Source: Alphaproteobacteria bacterium
GTDB lineage: Bacteria > Pseudomonadota > Alphaproteobacteria > Micavibrionales > Micavibrionaceae
DNA: 45,331 nucleotides
Reading direction: 5' to 3'
Assembly: GCA_021776025.1 (NCBI GenBank)
Contig: JAJFGR010000020.1
Span: 1 to 45,331, forward strand
Position 1 is the stretch's first letter. Each line of letters starts with the position of its first letter. The notes under the pieces were generated by a model. The model did not search any database, was not told the DNA's origin, and was given only the letters and a program-made list of their open reading frames with translations. The position numbers and the translations under genes were made by a program. Positions 32,133 through 40,959 of the stretch are shown here, one piece after another.

Positions 32133-33939
32133 GAACCCTGATGAAAAGATATATCTAAAGCATGATAACTATTTAGTACTCGACTTCGAGACTACTAATA
32201 TAGACTATGGTAATCCAGTTAATCCTGACAATCAATTAGTCATGGCATCCTATTGGTATAAGGATGAACTCCACTCCATAGTGGGGAATGAATATGATAT
32301 GTCAGATCTGGTAGACCTAATCGAATCAGTTGACTTTGTTGTAGCACAGAATGTAAAGTTCGAGGCAGGTTGGTTGATTCGTTGTGGTGCTAACTTAGAT
32401 AACATTATCTTTTATGATACCTATCTAGGTGCATACATTAGGGCAGGTAATAGAGTATGGATTAAGAAAGATCTAGACTCAATCTGTGCTAGGTATGGAG
32501 TATCCTTTAAGAATCATTTAGTTAAGTTCCTTATCAAGGCTGGAGTATGTCCAAGTCAGATACCTCTCATGTGGTTAGTACCATACTGTGAGAAAGACGT
32601 GGATATTACTAGAGATGTTTTCCTTAAACAAGTAACTGATCTTGAGAAGAGGGGCTTATTAAAAGTAATGCTACTTAGATGCCTGTTTACTCCTGTCTTA
32701 GCAGACATAGAGAGTAGAGGTATATGCGTAGATCCTAAGCTGGTTAAGAAAGAGTTTATTAAGACTCAGAAAGAACTGGCTAAAACTATATCTGAATTAG
32801 AGAGTGTATCAGGAGAAAAGATTAATTGGAATTCTTCACCTCAGAAAGCTGATTTAGTATATGGTAAGCTTAAGTTTAAAGAACTTAGGGATAGGAGAGG
32901 GAGACCTATTAGAAATAAGCCTAGTAAAAAGTTCCCAGATGGAGCACCTAAGACTGATGGTGATACACTACTAGCACTAAAGGCTGAGACCAAAGTGCAA
33001 GAAGAGTTCGTCGGATTACTTAAGTCTCAATCTAAATTGCAGCAGAAGTTAAGTACTTATCTTACCCCGTTTATGCGGGCTGTAGAAGAACATGATGGTA
33101 TGCTGTATAGTACGTTTAACCAAGCTGTCACACAGACACACAGGTTATCGTCGTCTAATCCAAACTTCCAGAACTTTGATCGAACACTGAAGAAAGTATT
33201 TACTAGCAGGTACCGAGATAAAGGATGGAAGATGGTTGATGGGGATGAGGGACAATTAGAGTTCCGTGCTGCTATATTATTATCTGGCGATGAGCAAGGT
33301 ATTAAAGATATAGCTGATCCCGATTTCGATTCTCATGTATTCAGTGCAGCTATTATATTAGACAGAGAGTTAGAGTCTTATAAGAAGGGCATGGTTACAG
33401 AAGAGGAAAGGCAAATGGGTAAACCTCACACATTCAAACCACTATATGGTGGGGAGAGTGGTACTGAAAGAGAGGTAGCCTATTATAAAGCATTCGCTAA
33501 ACGATACCCTAAGCTGAGAGCATTACAAGATCAGTGGGTAAAGGATGCTATTAATACTAAGAGACAAGAAACATTAAGTGGATTAGTATATTATTGGCCT
33601 TACATTAAGATGAGTCAAACTGGCTATGTCGAGGGACATACTAAGGTACGTAACTATCCTATTCAGGCATTTGCTACCGCAGATATAGTTCCAATAGCAG
33701 TGACTTTCTTATGGGCTATGATGAAAGAAGAGAATATGGAATCATTTATTGTGAATGTGGTGCATGATGATGCACTTGCGGAAGTATCTCCTGATGAGAT
33801 TGAACTATTCAGTGAGTTACTTGTCCAATCATTTACTACATTGGTTACTAAGTTCTTTAATCAATTATATGAGTTTGAATTTTGTGTCCCATTAGAGGCT
33901 GACGTTACAGTTGGTACTCATTGGGGTGGTGACTATTAA
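32107..33939 (+). CDS. Family A DNA polymerase with 3'-5' exonuclease (610 aa)
   Basis: It is the replicative polymerase. The exonuclease domain shows DFETT (D26, E28) and a later KDVDITRDV. The polymerase core shows motif A DGDEGQLEFR (about residues 378-387), motif B region with GKPHTFKPLYGG (about 438-449) and motif C HDDALAEV (about 555-562). The catalytic HDE of bacterial enzymes is HDD here. It is shorter than T7 polymerase (704 residues). It overlaps the small upstream gene; the initiator ATG has a second ATG next to it. Confidence 0.9.
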   Translation: MMKVLQFLKNPDEKIYLKHDNYLVLDFETTNIDYGNPVNPDNQLVMASYWYKDELHSIVGNEYDMSDLVDLIESVDFVVAQNVKFEAGWLIRCGANLDNIIFYDTYLGAYIRAGNRVWIKKDLDSICARYGVSFKNHLVKFLIKAGVCPSQIPLMWLVPYCEKDVDITRDVFLKQVTDLEKRGLLKVMLLRCLFTPVLADIESRGICVDPKLVKKEFIKTQKELAKTISELESVSGEKINWNSSPQKADLVYGKLKFKELRDRRGRPIRNKPSKKFPDGAPKTDGDTLLALKAETKVQEEFVGLLKSQSKLQQKLSTYLTPFMRAVEEHDGMLYSTFNQAVTQTHRLSSSNPNFQNFDRTLKKVFTSRYRDKGWKMVDGDEGQLEFRAAILLSGDEQGIKDIADPDFDSHVFSAAIILDRELESYKKGMVTEEERQMGKPHTFKPLYGGESGTEREVAYYKAFAKRYPKLRALQDQWVKDAINTKRQETLSGLVYYWPYIKMSQTGYVEGHTKVRNYPIQAFATADIVPIAVTFLWAMMKEENMESFIVNVVHDDALAEVSPDEIELFSELLVQSFTTLVTKFFNQLYEFEFCVPLEADVTVGTHWGGDY

Positions 33940-33954
33940 TGGAGATAAGATTTA

Positions 33955-34476
33955 ATGTCAGAAGCAAATAAAGTAGTAGGTGTCATTGAGCGCACCAATG
34001 AAAAGAAAGGTGCAACTAACCTAGTTATTAATCAAGTATGGTATGGATTTGGATTTGGTGAATTCCCTGCTAAAGTTGGTGATAATGTAGAATTTTCATG
34101 GAATGCAAATGGCCCATTTAAGAACGTAGATCAAGCTACGTTTAAAGTAGTAGGTGGAGCAGCACCTGAAGCTGCAAGCACACCATCATCTAGCCCTGCT
34201 GGTAATGGTCGTGATTATAATGCAAGTAATACCTTGTCATACGCATGGACTAAAGCTATCGCATTAACTGATGTCTTGTTGCAGAACGAAGCTATCAAAC
34301 TTCCTGCTAAGACTAAAGCTAAAGATAGATATAACGCTATCATGTCATTGACAGAGAACTTTGCATTGATGTTAGCTGCAAGAATACATGACCCTGATCC
34401 TTCCGATTGGGAAATGTATAAAGAACTACCTTTCTATGATGAAGCAGCACCTGCTGTAGAATCAGGAGATGAGTAG
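33955..34476 (+). CDS. Single-stranded DNA-binding-like protein (173 aa)
   Basis: The N-terminal 65 residues look like an OB-fold (VVGVIERTNEKKGATNLVIN, then KVGDNVEFSWN), a low-complexity Ala/Ser/Pro linker follows (about 70-83), then a helical domain and an acidic tail (AAPAVESGDE). An acidic C-terminus is typical for SSB proteins that contact replisome partners. GGAG precedes the ATG. It is between polymerase and 5'-3' exonuclease, where T7-like phages may keep gp2.5-like genes. Confidence 0.65.
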   Translation: MSEANKVVGVIERTNEKKGATNLVINQVWYGFGFGEFPAKVGDNVEFSWNANGPFKNVDQATFKVVGGAAPEAASTPSSSPAGNGRDYNASNTLSYAWTKAIALTDVLLQNEAIKLPAKTKAKDRYNAIMSLTENFALMLAARIHDPDPSDWEMYKELPFYDEAAPAVESGDE

Positions 34477-34478
34477 AA

Positions 34479-34739
34479 ATGGTAATAGATCTTAAGAAAG
34501 ACAAGCCTATCAAGGAAACAGAATACTATGCGGTAGTATTACGTAATGTAAATGGTGTACCTTGGAATTATGTTGTAGTGAATAAAGAGAATGGCCTAGT
34601 AGAAGCGGAAGCTTTTGTTTATGCCTCAGCACTACACTTAATGGTTAAGTTTTCTGAGACTGTGGAACAAATGCATACTCAATTGAGTGGCTTGATCCGA
34701 CCTAATAACGCAGCAGTAGTACCTATAAAGCCTCACTAG
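34479..34739 (+). CDS. Small unknown protein in the replication module (86 aa)
   Basis: It is a mixed protein with strand-like YYAVVLRNVNGVPWNYVVVN (residues 16-35) and a helical middle. It lies 2 bases after the SSB-like gene and one base before the exonuclease gene. No family is recognised. Confidence 0.6.
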   Translation: MVIDLKKDKPIKETEYYAVVLRNVNGVPWNYVVVNKENGLVEAEAFVYASALHLMVKFSETVEQMHTQLSGLIRPNNAAVVPIKPH

Positions 34740-34740
34740 T

Positions 34741-35592
34741 ATGATAGCACCTATTGATGGAGACATTCTAGTATATAGGTGTGGCTTTTCTGCCGAGCAT
34801 AACGAGCACTTTATCTATCTCAAAGATGGAGACGGTGCTCTTCTTAGTTCCTTCCTAGATAAACGTAAAGCAAAGAAATGGTTAAAGGATAATGGTCTTG
34901 AACTATCTGAAGTAGATATAGAGACTGTTACTACCAACGAACCTATTGAGAATGCGTTACACTCATTAAAGATGCAGATTAATCTGATAAAGAATAGTAT
35001 GCTGACTAATGATGTGCATATTTATCTAACAGGTAAGGATAATTTTAGAATAGAATTATACCCTGAGTATAAGGCTAATCGTGCAGATGCAACGAAGCCG
35101 TATCACTATGAAGGTCTTAGGTATTACTTGACTAATTATTGGGATACTCATGTTGTTGATGGTATAGAAGCAGATGATGCTTTAGGTATACTACAATGTA
35201 AAGCTAATGAGGGCAACCCATTAACTATTGATGCACAACCAGCAAGTGTATTATGTTCTATAGATAAAGATCTTAAAATGATTCCCGGTTGGCATTTCAA
35301 TTGGACAACAGGTGAATATGATTTTGTATCACCAGAACAAGGAATTAGAAACTTCTATCAACAGGTATTAACTGGAGATAGTACGGATAATATTCCCGGT
35401 ATATATAAGATTGGGCCAGTCAAGGCCAAGAAGATATTAGCCGACTGTAATGATGAGCATGAGATGTATGCTGAGTGTGTAAAGCAATGGATAAGTGCTG
35501 GACATACTATAGAGGATATGCATTTAAGTGCAAAGTTATTATGGATTATGAGAACGGAAGATGATATATGGGAGCCACCTAATGATAACTAA
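34741..35592 (+). CDS. 5'-3' exonuclease, FEN/T7 gp6 type (283 aa)
   Basis: It should remove primers or degrade DNA. Family sites are D7-G-D9 near the start, YPEYKANR (about residues 103-110), GIEADDALG (about 141-149), SIDKDLKM (about 173-180) and a helix-hairpin-helix segment LTGDSTDNIPGIYKIGPVKA (about 210-229) that includes the conserved GDxxDNIPG. The length suits T7 gene 6-like enzymes. The last bases overlap a tiny membrane-protein gene. Confidence 0.88.
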   Translation: MIAPIDGDILVYRCGFSAEHNEHFIYLKDGDGALLSSFLDKRKAKKWLKDNGLELSEVDIETVTTNEPIENALHSLKMQINLIKNSMLTNDVHIYLTGKDNFRIELYPEYKANRADATKPYHYEGLRYYLTNYWDTHVVDGIEADDALGILQCKANEGNPLTIDAQPASVLCSIDKDLKMIPGWHFNWTTGEYDFVSPEQGIRNFYQQVLTGDSTDNIPGIYKIGPVKAKKILADCNDEHEMYAECVKQWISAGHTIEDMHLSAKLLWIMRTEDDIWEPPNDN

Positions 35593-35725
35593 TATTTTCC
35601 CTGTCCTAGCAGGAGTACTATATTTAAATGCAGGATTTTATGGATTACATATAGGACAAGATCCTAAATTAGTAGCTCTGTTCTTTGGACTTACATTTGT
35701 TAATGTGCTTACAGGTATGCTATGA
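35582..35725 (+). CDS. Tiny two-helix membrane protein (47 aa)
   Basis: The ATG at 35582 overlaps the exonuclease end, and the TGA overlaps the next ATG (ATGA). Two hydrophobic segments (about residues 4-20 and 29-46) are separated by a short polar loop (IGQDPK). The function is unknown. Confidence 0.55.
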   Translation: MITNIFPVLAGVLYLNAGFYGLHIGQDPKLVALFFGLTFVNVLTGML

Positions 35726-36144
35726 CAACAAGAAGAAGAAAACCGTATCGTAACTCATTTGAAACCTTCACGGCTGATACATTATTGAAGAGTGGGTATA
35801 AATTTCTATATGAGAAGATACGTATCCCTTATAAAAAGCAACATCATTATCTAGCGGATTGGTTATTGACCGATAACAATATCATTATAGAAACTAAGGG
35901 ACATTTTACTGGAACAGATAGGACTAAGCATCTATTAATCAAGGAACAGTATCCTGATTTAGATGTGAGGTTTGTATTTGTAGATGGTAAAGATAATTAC
36001 TTAAGTAAGAAGAGTAATACTAAGTATTCAGATTGGTGCAAGCGATATGGATTTAAGTATGCCTTTGGTAAGATACCTACCAGATGGCTTAATGAACCCA
36101 AGAAGGTGCCAGATTCTCTAATAAAGAAGCTGACGAAGAATTAA
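35722..36144 (+). CDS. Holliday-junction resolvase, T7 endonuclease I-like (140 aa)
   Basis: It cleaves branched DNA and may help degrade host DNA. The four catalytic positions are visible: E14 in RNSFE, D46 in YLADWLL, and E57 with K59 in IETKG. The spacing is close to T7 endonuclease I (E20, D55, E65, K67), and the length is almost the same. It is coupled to the upstream tiny gene and to the next gene by one-base or four-base overlaps. Confidence 0.9.
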   Translation: MTTRRRKPYRNSFETFTADTLLKSGYKFLYEKIRIPYKKQHHYLADWLLTDNNIIIETKGHFTGTDRTKHLLIKEQYPDLDVRFVFVDGKDNYLSKKSNTKYSDWCKRYGFKYAFGKIPTRWLNEPKKVPDSLIKKLTKN

Positions 36145-36311
36145 TGTTTAATACTGTAAATGAAAAGAAACGAGTAATACGATGTATTACAGGAACAAAA
36201 CTTACACTTGACTCTGATAATTTTCCGTTAGTTAATTACATGGTAGCAGGAACTACTTCTGCTACTACATTTAAAGTACGTCTTGGGGCTAAGGGTGAGA
36301 AGGTATTATAA
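36144..36311 (+). CDS. Tiny protein carrying a piece of the tail-fibre-tip gene (55 aa)
   Basis: The frame begins TAATG with the endonuclease stop and ends TAATG with the next start. Residues 32-48 (YMVAGTTSATTFKVRLG) match the virion tail protein at 12102-12614, and the DNA of that piece is 47/51 identical. Residues 1-30 are basic and do not match the tail gene. It is either a real gene built by recombination or a small conserved domain used twice; the sequence cannot tell which. Confidence 0.55.
   Translation: MFNTVNEKKRVIRCITGTKLTLDSDNFPLVNYMVAGTTSATTFKVRLGAKGEKVL
36236..36286 (+). repeat. 51-nt segment shared with 12208-12258 (tail gene copy)
   Basis: This is the plus-strand partner of the segment at 12208-12258. 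It lies inside the 55-residue gene, in the same coding frame as in the tail gene, with four mismatches. Confidence 0.9.
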
Positions 36312-36523
36312 TGTACGGATGTTTTCGATGTGGAGCTAAGCTCGACGAAGATGACCTAGTACCTGACGATGATGTGTACTTAGGTGTATGTCCTGAGTGT
36401 GGTGAAGATAGTGTGATGTCTGTCACTAGTGCAATGGATATAATTAATGATCTTTATTTAAAAGGTCTATATGATCCTCTAGTTGGACGAGAGTCTGTAG
36501 AGGAAATAACTTTTGAGGAATAA
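36311..36523 (+). CDS. Small zinc-ribbon protein (70 aa)
   Basis: C4-x2-C7 (GCFRCGAKL) and C28-P-E-C31 (GVCPECGED) form a standard zinc ribbon. The rest is acidic. Such ribbons bind nucleic acids or proteins. The TAATG overlap couples it to the 55-residue gene. Confidence 0.7.
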   Translation: MYGCFRCGAKLDEDDLVPDDDVYLGVCPECGEDSVMSVTSAMDIINDLYLKGLYDPLVGRESVEEITFEE

Positions 36524-36528
36524 TAATA

Positions 36529-37338
36529 ATGAGTAAACCAAAGATCTTATTTATAGATCTAGAAACACTACCTAATAAAGTTCTGAACTTTAGTTTATGG
36601 CAAGATAGTACCCCTTATGTTGCTGTAGAAAAAGAAAGAACTATTATATGTGGGTGTTACAAATGGTTGGGACAAAAGAAAGTACATACAATATCTATTA
36701 GTCAGTACACATCATTTGATGATGATGTATATGATGATTATATGGTATGTCAAGACCTGATGAAAGTAATCTTAGAAGCAGATGTAGTTGTATATCATAA
36801 CGGTAAAAAGTTTGATAGACGATTCTGGAATACTAGATTACTAATTAATGGTATGGATCCTATGCCTAAACTGATTGATGTAGATACCCTTAAGGTAGCA
36901 CGTAAGCATTTCTATTTCAATAGTAATAGGTTGAATGATATATGTGAAACACTTGGCTTAGGTAATAAGTTAGCTACTGGTGGTATGTCATTATGGAAAC
37001 GTATTGCATGTCCTACTAGTTATGATGATCAGTTAAAAGCTACGTATAAGATGGAAGAATACTGTGCTCAAGATATTGTTTTACTTGAGAAACTGTATGT
37101 ATTCTTAAGACCTTGGATGGATAATCATCCTAACCTTAATCTTATTACAGGTGATGCTGATGCTTGTCCTAGTTGTGGTAAGAAACATACACTAAAAACT
37201 AATCCTTCATGGGCTTATGGCTCAACTCTACGTTATCAACGCTATCGTTGTGAGAAGAGTAAGGGTGGTTGTGGTGCATGGTCTAAAGCCAGAGTTAGTG
37301 ATAAGTCTGTTAAGACTAACTTTACTGGGAATGCATAA
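36529..37338 (+). CDS. DEDD exonuclease with C-terminal zinc ribbon (269 aa)
   Basis: The N-terminal part has the RNase H-like exonuclease blocks: LFIDLETLP (D9, E11), VVYHNGKKFDRRFWN (about residues 86-100) and EEYCAQDIVLLEKL (about 176-189). The C-terminal 60 residues carry C-x2-C (CPSCGKKH) and a later C-x5/6-C pair (RCEKSKGGCGAW), a zinc ribbon. This two-part form occurs in phage exonucleases of unknown substrate. It is the last gene before a terminator. Confidence 0.8.
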   Translation: MSKPKILFIDLETLPNKVLNFSLWQDSTPYVAVEKERTIICGCYKWLGQKKVHTISISQYTSFDDDVYDDYMVCQDLMKVILEADVVVYHNGKKFDRRFWNTRLLINGMDPMPKLIDVDTLKVARKHFYFNSNRLNDICETLGLGNKLATGGMSLWKRIACPTSYDDQLKATYKMEEYCAQDIVLLEKLYVFLRPWMDNHPNLNLITGDADACPSCGKKHTLKTNPSWAYGSTLRYQRYRCEKSKGGCGAWSKARVSDKSVKTNFTGNA

Positions 37339-37347
37339 TAAAGAATC

Positions 37348-37380
37348 GGGCGGAGTAGTATTATACTCCGTCCTTATTGT
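37348..37380 (+). terminator. Rho-independent terminator after the exonuclease gene
   Basis: GGGCGGAGTA (37348-37357) pairs with TACTCCGTCC (37364-37373) over 10 bp including one G-T pair, around a 6-base loop, and is followed by a T-rich run. It separates the main replication operon from the last three rightward genes. Confidence 0.8.
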
Positions 37381-37440
37381 ATTAACTATATTAAGTTGTA
37401 TTATATATAGTTATATATTAATATCATAGGAGATATATAA

Positions 37441-37782
37441 TTGAACGATAAAGTAATGAAGTATGATGATGGGAAATGTAGAACTGATTTACTTCCTGTC
37501 GATGCTTTAGAAGAAGTAGCATGGATACTAACCTTTGGTGCAGATAAGTATGAAGATCATGGTTGGGAACATGGTATGGATTGGATGCGCCTGATTGGTG
37601 CATGTTTTAGACATATATTTGCATGGATTGGGGGTCAAGATAATGATCCGGAGACAGGTAGATCCCATATAGCACATGCATGTTGTTGCTTATTATTTAT
37701 ATTAGCTTATATTAAAAGAGGAATGGTGGAATATGACGACAGATGGTGTAATTTACCAGAGAATCCGTCTAATCAGTCATAA
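37441..37782 (+). CDS. dATP/dGTP diphosphohydrolase-like protein, MazZ type, TTG start (113 aa)
   Basis: This matches the small phage MazG-related all-helical pyrophosphatases: MKYDDGKCRTDLLP (residues 6-19), EEVAWILTFGADKYEDHGW (24-42), RHIFAWIGGQDNDPETGRSH (57-76) and AHACCCLLFILAY. These enzymes act on dNTPs. AGGAG is 8 bases before the TTG at 37441, which supports that start; ATG at 37456 would drop five residues. An HD-domain gene lies close behind. Confidence 0.75.
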   Translation: MNDKVMKYDDGKCRTDLLPVDALEEVAWILTFGADKYEDHGWEHGMDWMRLIGACFRHIFAWIGGQDNDPETGRSHIAHACCCLLFILAYIKRGMVEYDDRWCNLPENPSNQS

Positions 37783-38044
37783 GATTTTCTTTAAAGGAAT
37801 CTTATTAGTACTGTTTACGGTTACATTACCTTTATCCTTACTAGGATTTGTAGTGTATTCATTATTATGGAGTCCATTTATATTTGGATTCTCAAAAGCA
37901 GCAGGATTCTATCAGTATGTTAGTTATAGAATTGCTATTGCAAATGCTGGAATTAGTCCTGAGTTAGCAAAGGAAATTAATGAACAGCAAAATAAACAGG
38001 GAGATACAAATGGTAAGTCCCGAAGAAATAAAAATAGAAAGTAA
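37733..38044 (+). CDS. Membrane protein (103 aa)
   Basis: Two hydrophobic helices (about residues 21-40 and 43-57) are followed by a helical segment and a basic C-terminus (NGKSRRNKNRK). It overlaps the previous gene by 50 bases and the next by 35, so the exact start is uncertain. No family is recognised. Confidence 0.5.
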   Translation: MTTDGVIYQRIRLISHKIFFKGILLVLFTVTLPLSLLGFVVYSLLWSPFIFGFSKAAGFYQYVSYRIAIANAGISPELAKEINEQQNKQGDTNGKSRRNKNRK

Positions 38045-38597
38045 TTTCCCGGATCCTTGGATTCGTACATTTACTAAAAAAAGATTCTATTATAAAAATT
38101 CTGATACGGAATCGGTATGTATTGAAGATATTGCACATGCATTATCTCAGTTAGTACGGTATACTGGACATGCTAAATACTTTTATTCAGTTGCTCAGCA
38201 TAGTGTATTAGTATCTCATTTAGTACCTGAAGAGATGGCATTAGAAGGATTACTACATGATAGTCCTGAAACTTATATGAATGATTTACCTTCACCTTTA
38301 AAGACTTTACTACCTGACTATAAAGAATTAGAGGATTCAGTTGAAGCAACAATCGCCCATAGATTTGGATTACGTTATCCAATGCCTCCTGAAATTAAGG
38401 AGATTGATAAGAGAATTGTAATTGATGAAGCACTAATTCTATTAGATTTTGAATCAGTAGACGAATTAATTAATTTAGGTTGGTCATATCCGGACACTCT
38501 ACCATTAGGTATTACAATATCAGAGTACTGGGATTCAACAAAGGCTGAGTTAGAATTCTTAAATAGGTTTTATGAATTGCATAAAAAAAGGACATAA
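38010..38597 (+). CDS. HD-domain phosphohydrolase, YfbR-like (195 aa)
   Basis: It shows the pattern of 5'-deoxynucleotidases: RYTGHAKYFYSVAQHS with H64 (residues 50-65), LLHDSPE (H83, D84, E87) and a late acidic D133 in KEIDKR. An earlier ATG at 37980 lies in the previous gene. GGGAG stands 7 bases before the ATG at 38010, so that start is chosen. It likely dephosphorylates deoxynucleotides and would work with the MazZ-like enzyme on the dNTP pool. DatZ-type dATPases share the fold, but no PurZ gene is present. Confidence 0.8.
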   Translation: MVSPEEIKIESNFPDPWIRTFTKKRFYYKNSDTESVCIEDIAHALSQLVRYTGHAKYFYSVAQHSVLVSHLVPEEMALEGLLHDSPETYMNDLPSPLKTLLPDYKELEDSVEATIAHRFGLRYPMPPEIKEIDKRIVIDEALILLDFESVDELINLGWSYPDTLPLGITISEYWDSTKAELEFLNRFYELHKKRT

Positions 38598-38638
38598 CAA
38601 GTAAACTCATTACATCCTCAAATGTGAGACCCTATTTG

Positions 38639-38669
38639 CCCCCCTTAATTGGGGGGTTCTTTTTATTTA
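38639..38669 (+). terminator. Terminator at the convergence of the two arms
   Basis: CCCCCC (38639-38644) and GGGGGG (38651-38656) flank a TTAATT loop, followed on the plus strand by a T-rich run. It ends the rightward arm. On the minus strand no T-run follows, so for the leftward arm it would be a weaker barrier; the T-run overlaps that arm's last stop codon. Confidence 0.8.
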
Positions 38670-40957
38670 AGCCCTAATGAAATTCCTTCTTGGAGATCTT
38701 TAGAAGGGAATCCTTCAGGCCAACCCTCAAACTTATACATTGCTGGTAGTACTTTACGTAGTACATCAGGATTGGATAAGTCAATCACCGTGTCACGTTT
38801 TATACCAGACTTCTTAGCAACAAAGTCTATATAACCATCTGTATCATTCTCTGATTCAGGTGCCCATCTACCAATCAACTTCTCAATTGTATCGACATTG
38901 TGCTTATTCTTATAAGATTGTAGTACTTTCACTGATGCACGTACACCCATCTTAAGTTCATCGAACTGAACGAACTCTCTATCAGTATCTAAGGCTCCTT
39001 GCCAATCATCGTTACCATCGTTACGGATGTTACCGGGATTATTATGTGATACGGATGTTATTGTACTTTCTTCTTGATCCGGTGTAGTATCAGGATTAGC
39101 TGCTCGTACTGCTGCTGCTGCCTCTTCATCCGAAGGGTGTCCTAATGATATAGTTCCACCTTGATCCGATATTGTACGTGGATTAGGTCTATCCTCTACT
39201 TTACGTACCTCTTGTACAGGATTATTAATTAATTCACCGACCCATTGATTCAATCCCATGTTATCTGGAATCATTTCTGGATACCTCTTTCCTAATCTAT
39301 ATAATGTATTAATACTACTAACTACTTTTTGTCTATCACCTGTAAACATACGAGATATAAAGCCAGTACTATTAGGGCGACCAAGAACAAAACTAGATTG
39401 TGAGAAACCGTTTCCTTTAGATCTAGATAACTCTCTATTAGCAGCTACTACATCAGGGAAATCAAGTGAAGATCTTTTAGGATTAAATACAATCTTCTGA
39501 TCTAGAATCATTGGATTTAGTTTCAATGACGATACTTCATCAAGTACACGGTTCTTCATTAACTTCATTAATGATTTATTTTCTACTACATTAGCTCTAG
39601 CATTAGCAGAATCAAATGATACTAAAGAATCGAAATCACCAAACTCAGATTGAGAATGATCAAGTAATACTTCAGCAGCTTTTACTTTAAGTTCTTTAGA
39701 TTCTACTGTTTCACTAGGTTCAGGTTTAGTATTAACTATTTCATTAGAAGATGTAGCCATTAACATATCAGTAGAAGGATTACCTGTTAGTGTACCTTCT
39801 TTAATTAGATTAATAGTATTAGCAATACTTTTACTCTTGACTTTAGGGTCAAGTATAATATTAAATAAAGGATCATGCTTCTTCATGAACTGTGCTTGAG
39901 GACTATTAGGATTTGTTGCCCACTTCTCATAGTTAGCTACACTCTTGAAGTATGCTTCTATTGCAGCTTGTCCGCCAACAGCACCCATCTGTGCTATATC
40001 AGGGAAACTTTCAATCCCATTGATCTCTAATTGATTCTTAATCTCTGCTGATTGTGAATTAGTTAAGGATTCCATTGTACCATTATCTATCATAGTACGT
40101 AGGTTAATATACCCTGCTTTAATTCGTTCTTCCCCTTTCCCTAGAGCTGCTGGATCTGCAGTTGCAGGAGCTAACTCATGGTACTGCCGAATAGCAGCAT
40201 TCTCCATAAACGATATACGGGCATTAAGTTCTTGCTTATCCTGTGCTGTAATACCACCAGAGTCCTTACGAATCTTATCAATAAGTACCATTGTAGTAGC
40301 TTGATCAGCAGCAGTAAAATCTATAACATTATTAGTAATTGTATTAAGACTTAGTTTGTTTTGATCAGCTTGATCTTTTAATCTTGCACCTTTAATCTCA
40401 AGAAGCTTCTCTTCCTGTAACATATTACGATACTGAGGAATAGATAATCCTAATTGTGTAGCTGCATGTTGCTCTTTAATAGCAGCATTGTTAGCTGCAG
40501 TTGCAGCAGCAATAGCTACCTTCTCAGAGTCAGTCTTCTGTAGTGTCTGACCACCGGGGCCAAATGTACTAAAGAAGTTACTAGCTGATTGTCGTAATGC
40601 TGGAGCTAATCCGGGGAATCTATTAGATGCATCCTTTACAGCAGTGATTGCTCTTGCATGAGCAGCTTCATCTGATAATAATCCTTGTTCCCGTGCAGCT
40701 TTAATCTGATTTAGATTTAATACTTCCCCTGCAATCTTAACTTCACCATCTTCATCTGTCTCTGTAGGGACATTATCAGTTTCATTACCCTCTAATCTAC
40801 CCTTTTCAAATTCAGTAATACCTTTTATAAGTAAGTTACCACCAGTCTCAATGGTATCAGCTAGGCGAGTATCTACTACGCGATCAGCTACCTCCGCATG
40901 AGTCGGAAGGTTAGCATTACGTGTATCTATATCACCAATATCTTTATCAAATGCCAT
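38663..40957 (-). CDS. Internal virion protein with C-terminal peptidoglycan-hydrolase-like domain (764 aa)
   Basis: The last 130 residues (about 635-764) have a lysozyme-like pattern: NNPGNIR, then W-x-G, F-x-x-F, G-x-R-A, RWAPESENDTDGYI (about 697-710), known from virion-associated murein hydrolases. It would open the cell wall at infection. Residues 1-620 are helical, Ala/Gln/Glu-rich, as in T7 gp15-like core proteins. It is the last gene of the leftward arm, 2 bases after the 1435-residue gene. T7 carries this activity on gp16, so the domain has a different partner here. Confidence 0.75.
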   Translation of the reverse strand: MAFDKDIGDIDTRNANLPTHAEVADRVVDTRLADTIETGGNLLIKGITEFEKGRLEGNETDNVPTETDEDGEVKIAGEVLNLNQIKAAREQGLLSDEAAHARAITAVKDASNRFPGLAPALRQSASNFFSTFGPGGQTLQKTDSEKVAIAAATAANNAAIKEQHAATQLGLSIPQYRNMLQEEKLLEIKGARLKDQADQNKLSLNTITNNVIDFTAADQATTMVLIDKIRKDSGGITAQDKQELNARISFMENAAIRQYHELAPATADPAALGKGEERIKAGYINLRTMIDNGTMESLTNSQSAEIKNQLEINGIESFPDIAQMGAVGGQAAIEAYFKSVANYEKWATNPNSPQAQFMKKHDPLFNIILDPKVKSKSIANTINLIKEGTLTGNPSTDMLMATSSNEIVNTKPEPSETVESKELKVKAAEVLLDHSQSEFGDFDSLVSFDSANARANVVENKSLMKLMKNRVLDEVSSLKLNPMILDQKIVFNPKRSSLDFPDVVAANRELSRSKGNGFSQSSFVLGRPNSTGFISRMFTGDRQKVVSSINTLYRLGKRYPEMIPDNMGLNQWVGELINNPVQEVRKVEDRPNPRTISDQGGTISLGHPSDEEAAAAVRAANPDTTPDQEESTITSVSHNNPGNIRNDGNDDWQGALDTDREFVQFDELKMGVRASVKVLQSYKNKHNVDTIEKLIGRWAPESENDTDGYIDFVAKKSGIKRDTVIDLSNPDVLRKVLPAMYKFEGWPEGFPSKDLQEGISLGLK

Positions 40958-40959
40958 GA

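Noticed and set aside
37396..37424. Promoter after the 37.35 kb terminator (TTGTAT-17-TAATAT)
   Set aside because: Both hexamers are weak in uniformly A/T DNA, and the predicted transcript would begin inside the ribosome site of the next gene.
37441..38597. Z-genome (2-aminoadenine) pathway
   Set aside because: No PurZ (adenylosuccinate-synthetase-like) gene is found in the complete genome, so the two nucleotide enzymes alone do not support it.
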